64,000 bases of DNA from Acinetobacter lwoffii (lineage in GTDB: Bacteria > Pseudomonadota > Gammaproteobacteria > Pseudomonadales > Moraxellaceae), in the NCBI RefSeq assembly GCF_015602705.1, contig NZ_CP059081.1:2675702-2739701 (forward strand). The letters are read 5' to 3'. Within the stretch, counting starts at the first letter, position 1; each line of letters opens with the position of its first letter. The position numbers and the translations under genes are program-made. Positions 25,681 to 35,200 of the stretch are shown piece by piece. Under the pieces are notes generated by a model. That model was not told the DNA's origin. It worked only from the letters and a program-made list of their open reading frames with translations, and did no database searches.

Positions 25681-25745
25681 GGCGCTGTAGTTCTTTCTCT
25701 TATCATTATTATTTATTGTATTATTATGGCGTTTTACGCTTATTA
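25651..25745 (-). ncRNA. candidate small RNA A
   Basis: Reading on the minus strand, an AT-rich stretch is followed by a box AAGAGAAAGAACTACAGCGC (25682-25701) directly abutting a strong terminator. No coding frame fits. The same arrangement, with a closely similar box, recurs 360 bases away (candidate B). A dyad at 25749-25770 lies upstream of both the AT-rich part and the likely start. The 5' end is a guess. Confidence 0.4.
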
Positions 25746-25748
25746 TTA

Positions 25749-25770
25749 TTTTCAAACATCCTGTTGAAAA
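25749..25770. promoter_or_regulatory. dyad upstream of candidate small RNA A
   Basis: Near-perfect inverted repeat, TTTTCAAAC and GTTGAAAA on the plus strand. It occupies the same relative place as the dyad in front of candidate B and may be a promoter-proximal operator or a 5' hairpin. Confidence 0.3.
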
Positions 25771-26001
25771 ATCATCTTCCTTGTGTGGTAGATTTTGCCA
25801 CATTCCCACCAGACAACTAGAGGTATTTGCCTCATTTTACTGTAAGCCATTTCGTACATCATAGGGTAAAAATTTGCATAATGTTACACAGCTCTCGTTT
25901 TATTTAACGCTATTTACTTAAGTTTACTGGCTAGGGCTGAAAAATTTTGCTAAGAAATTAGGATAAAAATCCAGCAAGATTCCTATAAAAAATCAGGATA
26001 T
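25771..26001. other. spacer between the two candidate small RNAs
   Basis: No gene. A small hairpin TGTGG / CCACA sits near 25784-25802. The remainder is AT-rich and without pattern that I can read. Confidence 0.4.
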
Positions 26002-26039
26002 AAAAAAGCCTTGTAGTCTCTCCCAAAACTACAAGGCTT
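26002..26039 (-). terminator. intrinsic terminator of candidate small RNA B
   Basis: Perfect 12-base stem AAGCCTTGTAGT / ACTACAAGGCTT with a 10-base loop and a T-run on the minus strand. Confidence 0.88.
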
Positions 26040-26107
26040 AGCGGCTGTAAGTTTCCTCTTTCACTTACTTCACTGTAAGTTCGCTGTCTACCGACATTAT
26101 TATTATC
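26002..26107 (-). ncRNA. candidate small RNA B
   Basis: On the minus strand, a TATAAT (26113-26108) is followed by about 70 bases with a small CTTAC/GTAAG hairpin, the box AAGAGGAAACTTACAGCCGC (26041-26060) and an intrinsic terminator. The box and its position directly before the terminator match candidate A. No good -35 hexamer is seen 16-18 bases before the TATAAT; a dyad covers that area instead. It could also be a processed 3' end of the recD transcript, whose stop is at 26220. Confidence 0.42.
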
Positions 26108-26121
26108 ATTATACGATTATG

Positions 26122-26140
26122 CTCAACTTTCCGTGTTGAG
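26122..26140. promoter_or_regulatory. dyad over the -35 area of candidate small RNA B
   Basis: CTCAAC and GTTGAG arms separated by 7 bases, just upstream of the TATAAT of candidate B. This is compatible with an activator or repressor site; no regulator gene is adjacent. Confidence 0.3.
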
Positions 26141-26219
26141 TTATTTTGTAGAACCAATCTTCTCAAAAACCGAGCAAAAGCTCTATGCGTCAATTTCCTG
26201 AATCCTTGTAAGCTTTTAC

Positions 26220-28025
26220 CTACAAGATTTGATTATTTTTGCCAATTAAATTACTAGATTTTTCAATGATTTTTTGGCTCAAACCACTTTTCCGGGTGGT
26301 TCTGACACAAAGTGCTTGTGTAAAAGCATCATAATCTACCAATAAACTGACCACTTTTTTGGCTCGAGTAATTGCAGTATAAATCAACTCTTTGCTCAAT
26401 AAATTTTTTGCATATTGATCCAGCACCACTGCGGTATGGGAAAATTCTGAACCTTGAGATTTGTGAATGGTCAGTGCAAAAGCAGTTTCAATACTTTTAG
26501 GTAAACGGGTAGCTAACACCCATTTTTCCAAACTCGGAAAATACACTTCAAACTGGTGCTGACCAGATTGCTCACGTAAAAAACAGATGCCAATATCACC
26601 ATTGGACAGGCCCAACTGATAGTCGTTATAACTCATCATGACGGGGCGTCCGACATACCAGTCGCCCTGTTTCAACTGCCCTTGGGCTGCTAAAAAGCGT
26701 TGCTCAATCTGCAGGTTGATCTTGATCAGACCCAAATCACCAGAACGGATTGCTGTTAAAATCCGGTAATCATCAAAAGTTTTGACTACCTGTTGCACAT
26801 ACTGCTCAAAATCAGCTGAGTTTCGTTCTGTTTTTATGGCCTGTATATAAGCCTGATAACCATACATCAGCTGGTCATAATACTGATTCAAGTTATGCGC
26901 GGTCTGTTCGGCGCCAGCGAGCAGGTACTGCAGCTGCAAATGGTCGATCTCAACCTGATCCAAATCGATCGCCTGTAACTCACTGGCTGCTAGAATCTGT
27001 TGCTCAAATTTCTGCAAGACGTGAGAAGGCTGATGATTCTGCTGGATAAACTCCGCCATTGCGCCAATCTTGGCCCCAGTCGCAAAACGTCGTGTGGTGA
27101 TTAAATTGACCCGATTATCGTCCAGAGTCGCTACTTGCTGTAAATCTGCCAGTACCGTTCCGACATCCACAGAGGCCAGCTGGTCTGCATCACCGAGTAA
27201 AATCAGCCGTGCATGAGACGGTACGGCGGCCAGCAACATTTGTGACAGATTCAAATCCAGCATTGAGGCTTCATCGACCACGATCACATCATAGGGCAAA
27301 GGCTGTTTGGCATGAAAGCGTGGCTGTCCGCGAGTGCCCAGACCCAATAAGCGATGCAGGGTGACCGGTTGTAACTGTTTTAATGCTTCTAGCTCAAACT
27401 GTTGTAGAGCTTCACTATGCAAGGCTTTTTGCAGTGCCTCTTTCATGCGCTGTGCAGCCTTTCCGGTAGGCGCTGCCATAGCGATCCGTATATGCGGCAA
27501 GGCTTCATATAGCACCGCAATCATATGTGCCAGCGTATAGGTTTTACCAGTCCCCGGACCGCCGGTAATAATGCTTAAGGCTTGCTGCGCCACCATATGC
27601 AGGGCTTTTTGCTGCTGTGGATCTGACAATAGGCTGCGATCACGTTCGGATAAATCAATAGCGGCAACCGGTTGGGCTTTAATCCGAGCAATATGTGAGG
27701 CTACTGCCTGTTCCAGTTGCCAATAGCGGTACAGATATAAATGCTGATCTGCACAAATAAATGGTGCAATTCCTGTACTTTGCTGACGGCGATCTAGAAC
27801 CAGATTATGTAATAGGGCAACCTGCTGAGGATCAACTTCTATACAGCTATCCCCTGCCTGCATCGCCTCAAGCAGTTGCTGGATCAAGATTTTTGCTGCC
27901 GGATCAAATGTAGCCGTACTAAACGGCGGCTGACACAGATAGTCAATCCAGGCTATTAAACTGGAATCTTGCTGCGACACGTGATTCTGCTCATTTTCCA
28001 CACAGTTATCCTCAAATTTATCCAC
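26220..28025 (-). CDS. recD: exodeoxyribonuclease V alpha subunit (RecD)
   Basis: 5'-3' helicase motor of RecBCD. It has Walker A GGPGTGKTYTLAHM (about residue 155), Walker B VVDEASMLDL, the GDADQLASVDVG motif III and the C-terminal ALTIHKSQGSEF with YTAITRAKK. Length 601 is normal. I give the GTG at 28025, but it has no ribosome site. A second GTG at 28001 has GAGG 8 bases before it and is a good alternative. Two DnaA-box-like sequences overlap this start region. It follows recB by 47 bases. Confidence 0.95.
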   Translation of the reverse strand: MDKFEDNCVENEQNHVSQQDSSLIAWIDYLCQPPFSTATFDPAAKILIQQLLEAMQAGDSCIEVDPQQVALLHNLVLDRRQQSTGIAPFICADQHLYLYRYWQLEQAVASHIARIKAQPVAAIDLSERDRSLLSDPQQQKALHMVAQQALSIITGGPGTGKTYTLAHMIAVLYEALPHIRIAMAAPTGKAAQRMKEALQKALHSEALQQFELEALKQLQPVTLHRLLGLGTRGQPRFHAKQPLPYDVIVVDEASMLDLNLSQMLLAAVPSHARLILLGDADQLASVDVGTVLADLQQVATLDDNRVNLITTRRFATGAKIGAMAEFIQQNHQPSHVLQKFEQQILAASELQAIDLDQVEIDHLQLQYLLAGAEQTAHNLNQYYDQLMYGYQAYIQAIKTERNSADFEQYVQQVVKTFDDYRILTAIRSGDLGLIKINLQIEQRFLAAQGQLKQGDWYVGRPVMMSYNDYQLGLSNGDIGICFLREQSGQHQFEVYFPSLEKWVLATRLPKSIETAFALTIHKSQGSEFSHTAVVLDQYAKNLLSKELIYTAITRAKKVVSLLVDYDAFTQALCVRTTRKSGLSQKIIEKSSNLIGKNNQIL

Positions 28026-28026
28026 A
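27994..28026 (+). promoter_or_regulatory. two DnaA-box-like sequences at the recD start
   Basis: TTTTCCACA (27994-28002) and TTATCCACA (28018-28026), same orientation, 24 bases apart. Both fit TTWTNCACA and the second is the perfect consensus. An AT-rich stretch lies just beyond (28029-28075). There is no dnaA, dnaN or other origin gene nearby, so chance or a titration/regulatory site is more likely than an origin. Confidence 0.35.
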
Positions 28027-28072
28027 GGATAATTTTCTGTTTAATCTTTATATATTTTATAAAACTGCAAAA

Positions 28073-31000
28073 TCATGCTGATTTTTTCTGCTCAAAATAG
28101 CCCAATATTTGATCCAGTTTTTCTATGAATTCCAGGCTCGGTTGCCAATGATAAGCCCCTTGCTGCGCCTGTCCATTCATCCCGCGCAAATACAGATAGG
28201 TCGCGCCGCCCAATTGCTGCTGAATCGAATAACCCTGCATATTGGCACTCAGGTACCGATGCAGCGCCACCAGATACAAAGCGGCCTGCAACCAGTAACT
28301 GGACTGGCTCATATTCTGCTGAATTGCCTCAGCACTATAGTGCTGCTGATCAGGTCCGAGGAAGTTACTTTTATAATCGGCAATATGGTAGCGCTGACCA
28401 TCGAAATACACCAGATCGATGGAACCGGTCAGATACCGCGCCGATTTGGCTTCATTAAAATCGCTCATGACCATGTCATGTTCGAGAAACAGCTGATGGA
28501 TTTGCCGAATCTGCAAAGGGGCATCTGTCAAGGACAGATAAAAAGGAAATTCTGACAGATACTGTTTAGCCTCCAGCTGTGCCAAGGCAAAATCTGCCTG
28601 AATCGGGGTAATAAGAATATCACGCACCCAGTCATGCATCAGGTTCAGCAAAATATCTTCTGTAATTTCGTCCAGCAATCCCTCAAAAGCCGTCTGGAAA
28701 ATACTGTCCACATTCAGCGATTCAGTGCTTGCAGAGCGTGTGAGCTGAGCTATTTCCTGTTCAAAAAACTGGATAAAGGAGTCATCCTCCAGCCCATCGA
28801 AATACACTTGAAACTGACCTAAAAATTCCAGCAGAGCTGAACGCTCGAGCTGCTGTTCCGAGTGAAACAGCTGCTGCCCTTGCTGGCGATAAGCTTCACT
28901 TTGATCATGCAGGCGAATTCCGGTCAATAACTTATAGTTCAGGCTGGACAATACGCGCTGCATACTATGACGCAATTCCTCTGCTTTGAAATCTGCCTGA
29001 GCTGTGGCCTGAAACAGGGTTCGCAGATTCACCACAGCAGCCTGATAATGCAGGGAAAAGGCCTGTTCCAGCACACTACGTATATGAAAAGCCTGTTCAA
29101 ATTTTTCTTTCAGTTCCTGCCAGATTTGCGGTGCGGTATTTTTAAAACGGCGCCGGATTTCCAGATTCCAGTAACTGCTGTCCTGAAAATCAATATGTTC
29201 AAAAATGCTGTGCAAGAATGTTCCGGCTACGGTGCCTTTAGGAAAATTCAGCCTAATCCAGTCTAGGGGCACAGCTGCTGGCTGTTCTTCCAGACCGGTA
29301 AAATGAATTTCATCGGCAGCACTGTCGGGCTGTTCATAAGCCGTGACCAGATCGTCCTGCAAGATATGTCCATGTAGCTGATGCTGTGACAAAGCCGTAA
29401 AACTGGTTTTGGTTCGCGGATAAAACTGCCGCTCTGGCAAAGGTTGCGCCCGCATGTCGACCTGATGATGGTTCGACTGCTCGACCAGGCGCGGTGGCTC
29501 CTGAGACAGAGGCGGCTCGACCAGACTTAAAGCATGTTGAAACAGTTGATCTCCCTGACCACGCCAGAAGGCCAGCCCCGAATCGGACTGTGCGTTTTGA
29601 TCCTGCAGCATGGCATATACTCGGTGACTGGCACGGGTCAGCGCCACGTACCAGAGCCGGTGGTTTTCGGCAGCATTACGCGCTGCATTTTGCAGAATCG
29701 CCTGCTCATGCAAATTCTTGTGATTGACTGCAATCACCCGGGATTGTTCCAGGATGTTGTCCTGTTCAGGCGCAGACAGGGAAAAATTCAGATTGCCTTT
29801 ATTCACATCAAAAGCAGCATCTGCTCCCAATAAAAACACCACTTTAAATTCCAGCCCTTTGGAGGCATGAATGGTCATCAGCTGCACCCCATGATCCCCA
29901 GACAGCTTGCGTTCTTTTTCGCTGTCCTTGCCTGAAGGTGACTGAAGCTGGCGCAAATACCAGTGATAGAGTTTTTGCGCCCCCTGATAATATTCACTCT
30001 GCTGGCTCAGCATCTCGGTCAGATGGCGCAGATTGACCACCACCCGCTCATTGTCCAGACTTTGACTGGCCACCAGATTGGTCCAGACCTGAAACAGGTT
30101 CAGTGCATAATTCCAGGCGGTCAAAAAGCCTTTCTCAAACCACATTTCCCGAATTATATCCAGATCCGCAATATAGCGACTGAGGCCTTCACTCTGGCTT
30201 TGCAAATCAATCAGTTTTTTCAGATTGAAGCCCAGCAGACGGGTTAGTAAAGCCCGCTTGACCTTGGCCTCATTGAAAGGATCCATAATCGCCGTCAATA
30301 CGGCTGCGACATCCTGAGCGATTGGACTGGCGAACACGCTCTGTTTGGATTCTTTATAGCAGGGAATGCTCATACGCTGCAGGCGTTGCTTCACCTGTTC
30401 CAGCGCATAATGTCCAAATCCCAACACCGCAATATCATCTGCATTCAGGTTTTGCTGATGCTCCTGCTGCTGAAAGTACAATTGTTGCTGGGCGGACTGA
30501 TTCAGCAACGCACGGATTTTCCAGGCCACCTGATCGGCTTCTACATCGGCTTCACCCAGCTGAATCCAGCGTAGCGGCTGTGGATTGCAGGCACCACTGT
30601 CGATTAAATCCGGATGTGGCCGGCTGCCGGCCTGAATCAGGGTGTACTGCACCTGTTCGCCAAAATCCATTTGCCGCTGGAACAGTGCATCAACCACTTC
30701 TACGAGCGGTTTGACTGAACGATGGTTCTGCATCAGGGTATATTCATGACCCTGCTTGTGGCGTACGTCAGCGTGTGCCTTGTTATAAGTCAGCATGTCG
30801 CCGCCGCGGAAACCGTAAATTGCCTGTTTCGGATCACCGACCATAATCATGCAACCGGACTGCACCCGGTTGGCATCACGCCAGATCTTGGCCAGCAGAT
30901 CATCCTGATCCTGATTGGTGTCCTGAAATTCATCGACCAGAATCAGCGGATAACGTGCCTGCACAAACTGGGCAAAACGCTGTCCCTGCTGGCCTTGTAA

Positions 31001-32197
31001 TGCTTCCGCCAATGTACGGATTTGCTGGGAAAAAGTGGTTTCACCCTGCTGCTGTAAGGTTTGCGGCAAACGGGTCTGCACACTTTGAATAATATGAAAT
31101 TCCAGATAGGTCGTAAGCTGTTGCAGCTGCTCATCCAGATACTGTTTGACCTCGCACAGCGCATCAATTGCCACGATCAGACTATGTTGCAAAATCAGCT
31201 GTTGCTCTGCATCCGGACAGCTTTTGTTAAAGACCTGAGTGGTCGGCTGGAAATCGGTTTTCTTGCGGCGCAAATGGCACAGATTCAGTATAATCGGCTG
31301 CAATTCAGCATCAAAGAAACTCATTGTTCCTTGAGTTTTCAGGGCTGCGCTCCAGGTCATAAAGTTTTCACAAATTTCGGTTAACTTGGTCAAAAAACTC
31401 TTGTGAAAATACTTCGGACTTTCCTGACAATAACGCCGCATGACGGCAAGATCATGCTCCTGAATATTCACTAATTGACTGATGCAGGCTTCCAATTTGT
31501 TCAGGTCACATTCAGCCGGTTCGATCTTGCGGAAATACTGCTTGCTGAAATTCAAGGCATCACGCACCAGCCTGGTATAATGCTCCACCGGTTTCAGTAG
31601 ATTCTGGACATACAGATGATTGACCATATATTGTGGCTGTTGCTGAATCCAGTCACGCAGCACATCATGAATCAGCTGCTGAATATACAGATCCTGATCT
31701 TCGGTCAGTTCTGCACGTTCAATCTTGCCACTTTCAAAGGCAAATTCACGTAACAGTTTCTGGCTAAAGCTGTCCAGGGTGCCGACAAACAGTTCATCCA
31801 GCTGGTTTAGCACCAGACGTAAACGGCGACGGGCATAATCCAGCCGTGAACCATAATCTTTCAGTACCTGCTGAAATAAAGGATCGGTTTCATTCTGGAT
31901 TTTTGCTGCGATTTCAACTGAATTGAGCTGCTGATGACGCTGGATATAAGCCAGCGTTTCCTCGACGCGAAGCCGTACCCGGTTTTTCAGTTCAGCTGTG
32001 GCTTTACGGGTAAATGTCGTCGCAATCACCTGATGCGGATAATACTGGTCCAGAAAAATCCGCACCATCAGGCTGGAGAGCGTATAGGTCTTGCCGGTGC
32101 CTGCCGAGGCTTCAATCCAGTGTAGGCCCCGAAACTTCATGTCCTGAATCGGATTGGTAGAAATGGCTGTTTGCGTCTGCTGCTTTAAGAAAGTCAT
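28073..32197 (-). CDS. recB: exodeoxyribonuclease V beta subunit (RecB)
   Basis: 3'-5' helicase and nuclease of RecBCD, for double-strand break repair. UvrD-like helicase motifs are clear: WIEASAGTGKTYTLSSLMV at the N-terminus, ILVDEFQDTNQDQ, GDPKQAIYGFRGGD and the VQLMTIHASKGLEF and LWYVALTRA motifs. The C-terminal nuclease domain shows the metal site TGSIDLVYFDGQRYHIADYKSN (in pieces; Asp ... DYK). 1374 residues is somewhat longer than E. coli RecB. It starts 4 bases after the recC stop, so the two are translationally coupled. Confidence 0.97.
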   Translation of the reverse strand: MTFLKQQTQTAISTNPIQDMKFRGLHWIEASAGTGKTYTLSSLMVRIFLDQYYPHQVIATTFTRKATAELKNRVRLRVEETLAYIQRHQQLNSVEIAAKIQNETDPLFQQVLKDYGSRLDYARRRLRLVLNQLDELFVGTLDSFSQKLLREFAFESGKIERAELTEDQDLYIQQLIHDVLRDWIQQQPQYMVNHLYVQNLLKPVEHYTRLVRDALNFSKQYFRKIEPAECDLNKLEACISQLVNIQEHDLAVMRRYCQESPKYFHKSFLTKLTEICENFMTWSAALKTQGTMSFFDAELQPIILNLCHLRRKKTDFQPTTQVFNKSCPDAEQQLILQHSLIVAIDALCEVKQYLDEQLQQLTTYLEFHIIQSVQTRLPQTLQQQGETTFSQQIRTLAEALQGQQGQRFAQFVQARYPLILVDEFQDTNQDQDDLLAKIWRDANRVQSGCMIMVGDPKQAIYGFRGGDMLTYNKAHADVRHKQGHEYTLMQNHRSVKPLVEVVDALFQRQMDFGEQVQYTLIQAGSRPHPDLIDSGACNPQPLRWIQLGEADVEADQVAWKIRALLNQSAQQQLYFQQQEHQQNLNADDIAVLGFGHYALEQVKQRLQRMSIPCYKESKQSVFASPIAQDVAAVLTAIMDPFNEAKVKRALLTRLLGFNLKKLIDLQSQSEGLSRYIADLDIIREMWFEKGFLTAWNYALNLFQVWTNLVASQSLDNERVVVNLRHLTEMLSQQSEYYQGAQKLYHWYLRQLQSPSGKDSEKERKLSGDHGVQLMTIHASKGLEFKVVFLLGADAAFDVNKGNLNFSLSAPEQDNILEQSRVIAVNHKNLHEQAILQNAARNAAENHRLWYVALTRASHRVYAMLQDQNAQSDSGLAFWRGQGDQLFQHALSLVEPPLSQEPPRLVEQSNHHQVDMRAQPLPERQFYPRTKTSFTALSQHQLHGHILQDDLVTAYEQPDSAADEIHFTGLEEQPAAVPLDWIRLNFPKGTVAGTFLHSIFEHIDFQDSSYWNLEIRRRFKNTAPQIWQELKEKFEQAFHIRSVLEQAFSLHYQAAVVNLRTLFQATAQADFKAEELRHSMQRVLSSLNYKLLTGIRLHDQSEAYRQQGQQLFHSEQQLERSALLEFLGQFQVYFDGLEDDSFIQFFEQEIAQLTRSASTESLNVDSIFQTAFEGLLDEITEDILLNLMHDWVRDILITPIQADFALAQLEAKQYLSEFPFYLSLTDAPLQIRQIHQLFLEHDMVMSDFNEAKSARYLTGSIDLVYFDGQRYHIADYKSNFLGPDQQHYSAEAIQQNMSQSSYWLQAALYLVALHRYLSANMQGYSIQQQLGGATYLYLRGMNGQAQQGAYHWQPSLEFIEKLDQILGYFEQKKSA

Positions 32198-32201
32198 ACG
32201 G

Positions 32202-35200
32202 CTATTTCACCCACTCCAGATGTTGATGAATCGGCGAATACAGGCCATGGGCAAAATCATGGCAGCAATTTTGCAAGGCGAGATCCGGATCCTGATCCTG
32301 CAAAATAAATTGCCAGTCCTGATGCAGCAGACTGGATTCATCCGAAGCCAAAGGTTTGGCACTCTCATAGCTGTTGTTCCAGGCCTTTAGCAATTCCGGC
32401 ATTTCCACAATGGTCATTTTGCCCTGTTCATTTTCGACCCATTGCCACTCTTTTTTCATCAGTAATTCTGCCGGCAAGACCAGCGGCTGCTGTTGACCAA
32501 TTTCCCAGGCCTTTAACCAGAGCTGCAAATACTCATGTGCCTTGCTCGAACTTAATCCGGAAAACTTCAGGGTTTTATTACTGAAAATGACAATGCGCTC
32601 CAGTTCTGGTGAGCGTGCATCGTCATTCAAGTAAGCCAGCCACAACAGATATTCCAGCCAGATCTGGGCACGTCGTTTTTCCGAGGCTGAAGAGGATTGC
32701 ATACTCAACCAGTAGCTGCTGTGCGGAACCTGAGGCAAATTAATATGAATGATCAGTTCAGGACTGAACTGCAAGGATTGCTGGGTAACTGGCGTCAGTT
32801 CTTTGCCCAACTGTAGCAAACGTTCTTGTAACAGCTGCTGTTCCTGCTGGCTGCTCAACCAGGTGGCCTGCTGGGTTTTACCCACCGGCAAACGGTCCAG
32901 CATCAGGCTTGGCTCAATCTCCTGCTCTTGTTGCAACAGAAAATCCCGTACCTGATACTGTTCCAGCTTGTTCAGTAATAAAGGTTCCCGGGAACTCGGC
33001 AAATCGGCATAGCGAATCGTGGAAACTCCGACACTTTTCAGGAATAGACGTGCCGGGAAAATCATATCGCGGATCCATTCATCGCCTTTGAGTACCCGGA
33101 TTTCTTTTTGTTCTAGTGCCGGATAATGTGCATTAATCCAGCTGCTGCGTTTGCCTTCGGCACTACGGATATACTCTGCCACTGCAAACCACTGATCCTG
33201 ATAACGTGGTGTCTGCATATCTGCGAATCCGGCCGGATCAAAAGGCTGCAAGGGATGTACATGATAAAGCTGCTGGATATGTTGAGCGACTGACAGACCA
33301 TGAATATCCACCATCGGATCGACTTCGGCATCCGGCTGTTCAGACTGGCAGATCAGCGCGATATGCTGAACCAGTTCCTGCAAGGCAGTGGATGGATCAC
33401 GAGCCTCACCATCCTCCAGATCAAAGCCATTATAGAACAGCCATAGATTTTCCTGTGCCAGCAGCAAGGCATCCAGAAAAGCGCCCTGCTCGTCATCCAG
33501 ACGGGAACGGTCACCGAGTTGCGGCTTCAGGCTGCGCATCAGGTCAAACGGAACCTGTTGATTACGGCTCGGAAATTTACCGCTATCCAGATTCAGCATC
33601 ACCACCAGTTTATAAGGCAATGGCCGGATCTGGCCAATCTGGCTAAAGGTAATCTGCCCGGTCGGTTCGGCCTGATCCAGCTGCATCTCCAAGGTATTCT
33701 GAATTTCTTCCAGCACATAAGGCAGAGGCAAACTCAGTGCCACCAGTTCCTGACTGGCATGTGGATCATCCTGATCATGATAATCGGCCAGGGTCAGCAT
33801 CCGCATTTGCTTGTCGATAATTTCGGCAACGGTTTTGAGCGATTCTACTCCAGCGTCACGAAATTCATTCAGATCGGCGCGCAGATATTCCAGCCAGGTT
33901 TTGACTGGCGTGCGTTGTCCAGTTTCATGTAAAGTCAGCCAGTCACGGCGCTGTACCAGATCTTGATAAATCCGGATCAGGGTGGATATCAAGGGAAAAT
34001 CACTGGTCAGAACCTTGGCATAACTCAAGGTGTCCTGAAACAGGGTATGTTCAGGAATCGCCAGACCCAACGCCAGACGGTCCAGGGCGAATTTAAAGCT
34101 AAACCGGTAATCCTCATCGCCTGCGCTCAGACTTTGCTGTAAATGCTGCTGGTCCAATCCACGCTTGAAGCCAGCATCTGTCAGCAATTGTAACATCCGC
34201 TCTACCTGACTATAGTCCAGACCATAATACTGCTGGGTCGCATTCAGGCTGAGCCAGTCGGCAAAGTCCTCAATACTGAAACGGCGCCGTACCCACTGAA
34301 TCCGGCCCAGTACCGCGCGCCAGGCATTGCTGACATCCAGACGCGACACCCCGGCAATCTGGATCGGTAAATACAGGTTATCTTTTTGCAGGCGTTTGCT
34401 GCCGGTTTCGCGCTCACGCGGTGGTGGCGCAAAGACACTGCGAATTGCCGGTTCCAGTTCTTTCAGACTTGGCGTCAACACCAGAATATCACTGGGCTGA
34501 CGCGGCGCTTCTTCATTGCCTTGAGCCAGCCAGTGAATCAGTTGTTCTTTGAGAACTTCCAGCTGACGTAATGAAGAATGACAGACATGAATCTGTACCG
34601 AATCATCATCAGGGCTTAAAGCATATTGATGCTGCTCGGGCTCGAGCAAATACAGGATATCCGACTGGATTTTGGCCAGCAGTTTATTTTGATATTCATC
34701 CACAAAGACATCGGCCCAGAGACCCTCTTCCCCCGAAGACAGTTTAGAGAGTAGAGAAAAATGATCCCGTGCCTGCTTGCCGAATCGGGTCAGGAGCGGA
34801 TGCCGCGATTCCCGGTCTTCGGCATTAAAGTTCAGCTGCTTGATCCTGAAATCTTTTATTTCCGCATCATTCGGTTTACGTTGACGGGTTTTTTCAAAAC
34901 GCTGAATAAAGCGCTCTTCCCGCTGCAAATCAAATCTGGCTTTCCAGTCCGGATCGACACTGTCGGCCCAGTATTCCTGCGAGGGGTTGAAGTGAAAAAT
35001 ATAGATATCAATGTACTGGCCCAGACGGCGTAAAAAATCCAGCTGGCTCGGTGGCAATTCTAACAGGCTAAACACCACAATCTGTGCCGGCAGTCGTTTC
35101 AGAGCTTGGGCCCGGGTCTCTGCATTTTCCAGCCGATCCCAATACAGGCGTTCAATCTCCAGGATTTTGGCATAGTCATCCTGAAATACATGCTGCCACA

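Noticed and set aside
25609..25809. Minus-strand open frame of 66 residues
   Set aside because: It runs through a strong intrinsic terminator and has a low-complexity Asn-rich stretch; the non-coding reading explains it better.
27990..28080. Replication origin
   Set aside because: Only two box-like sequences, inside recD; no dnaA, dnaN, rpmH or gidA nearby.
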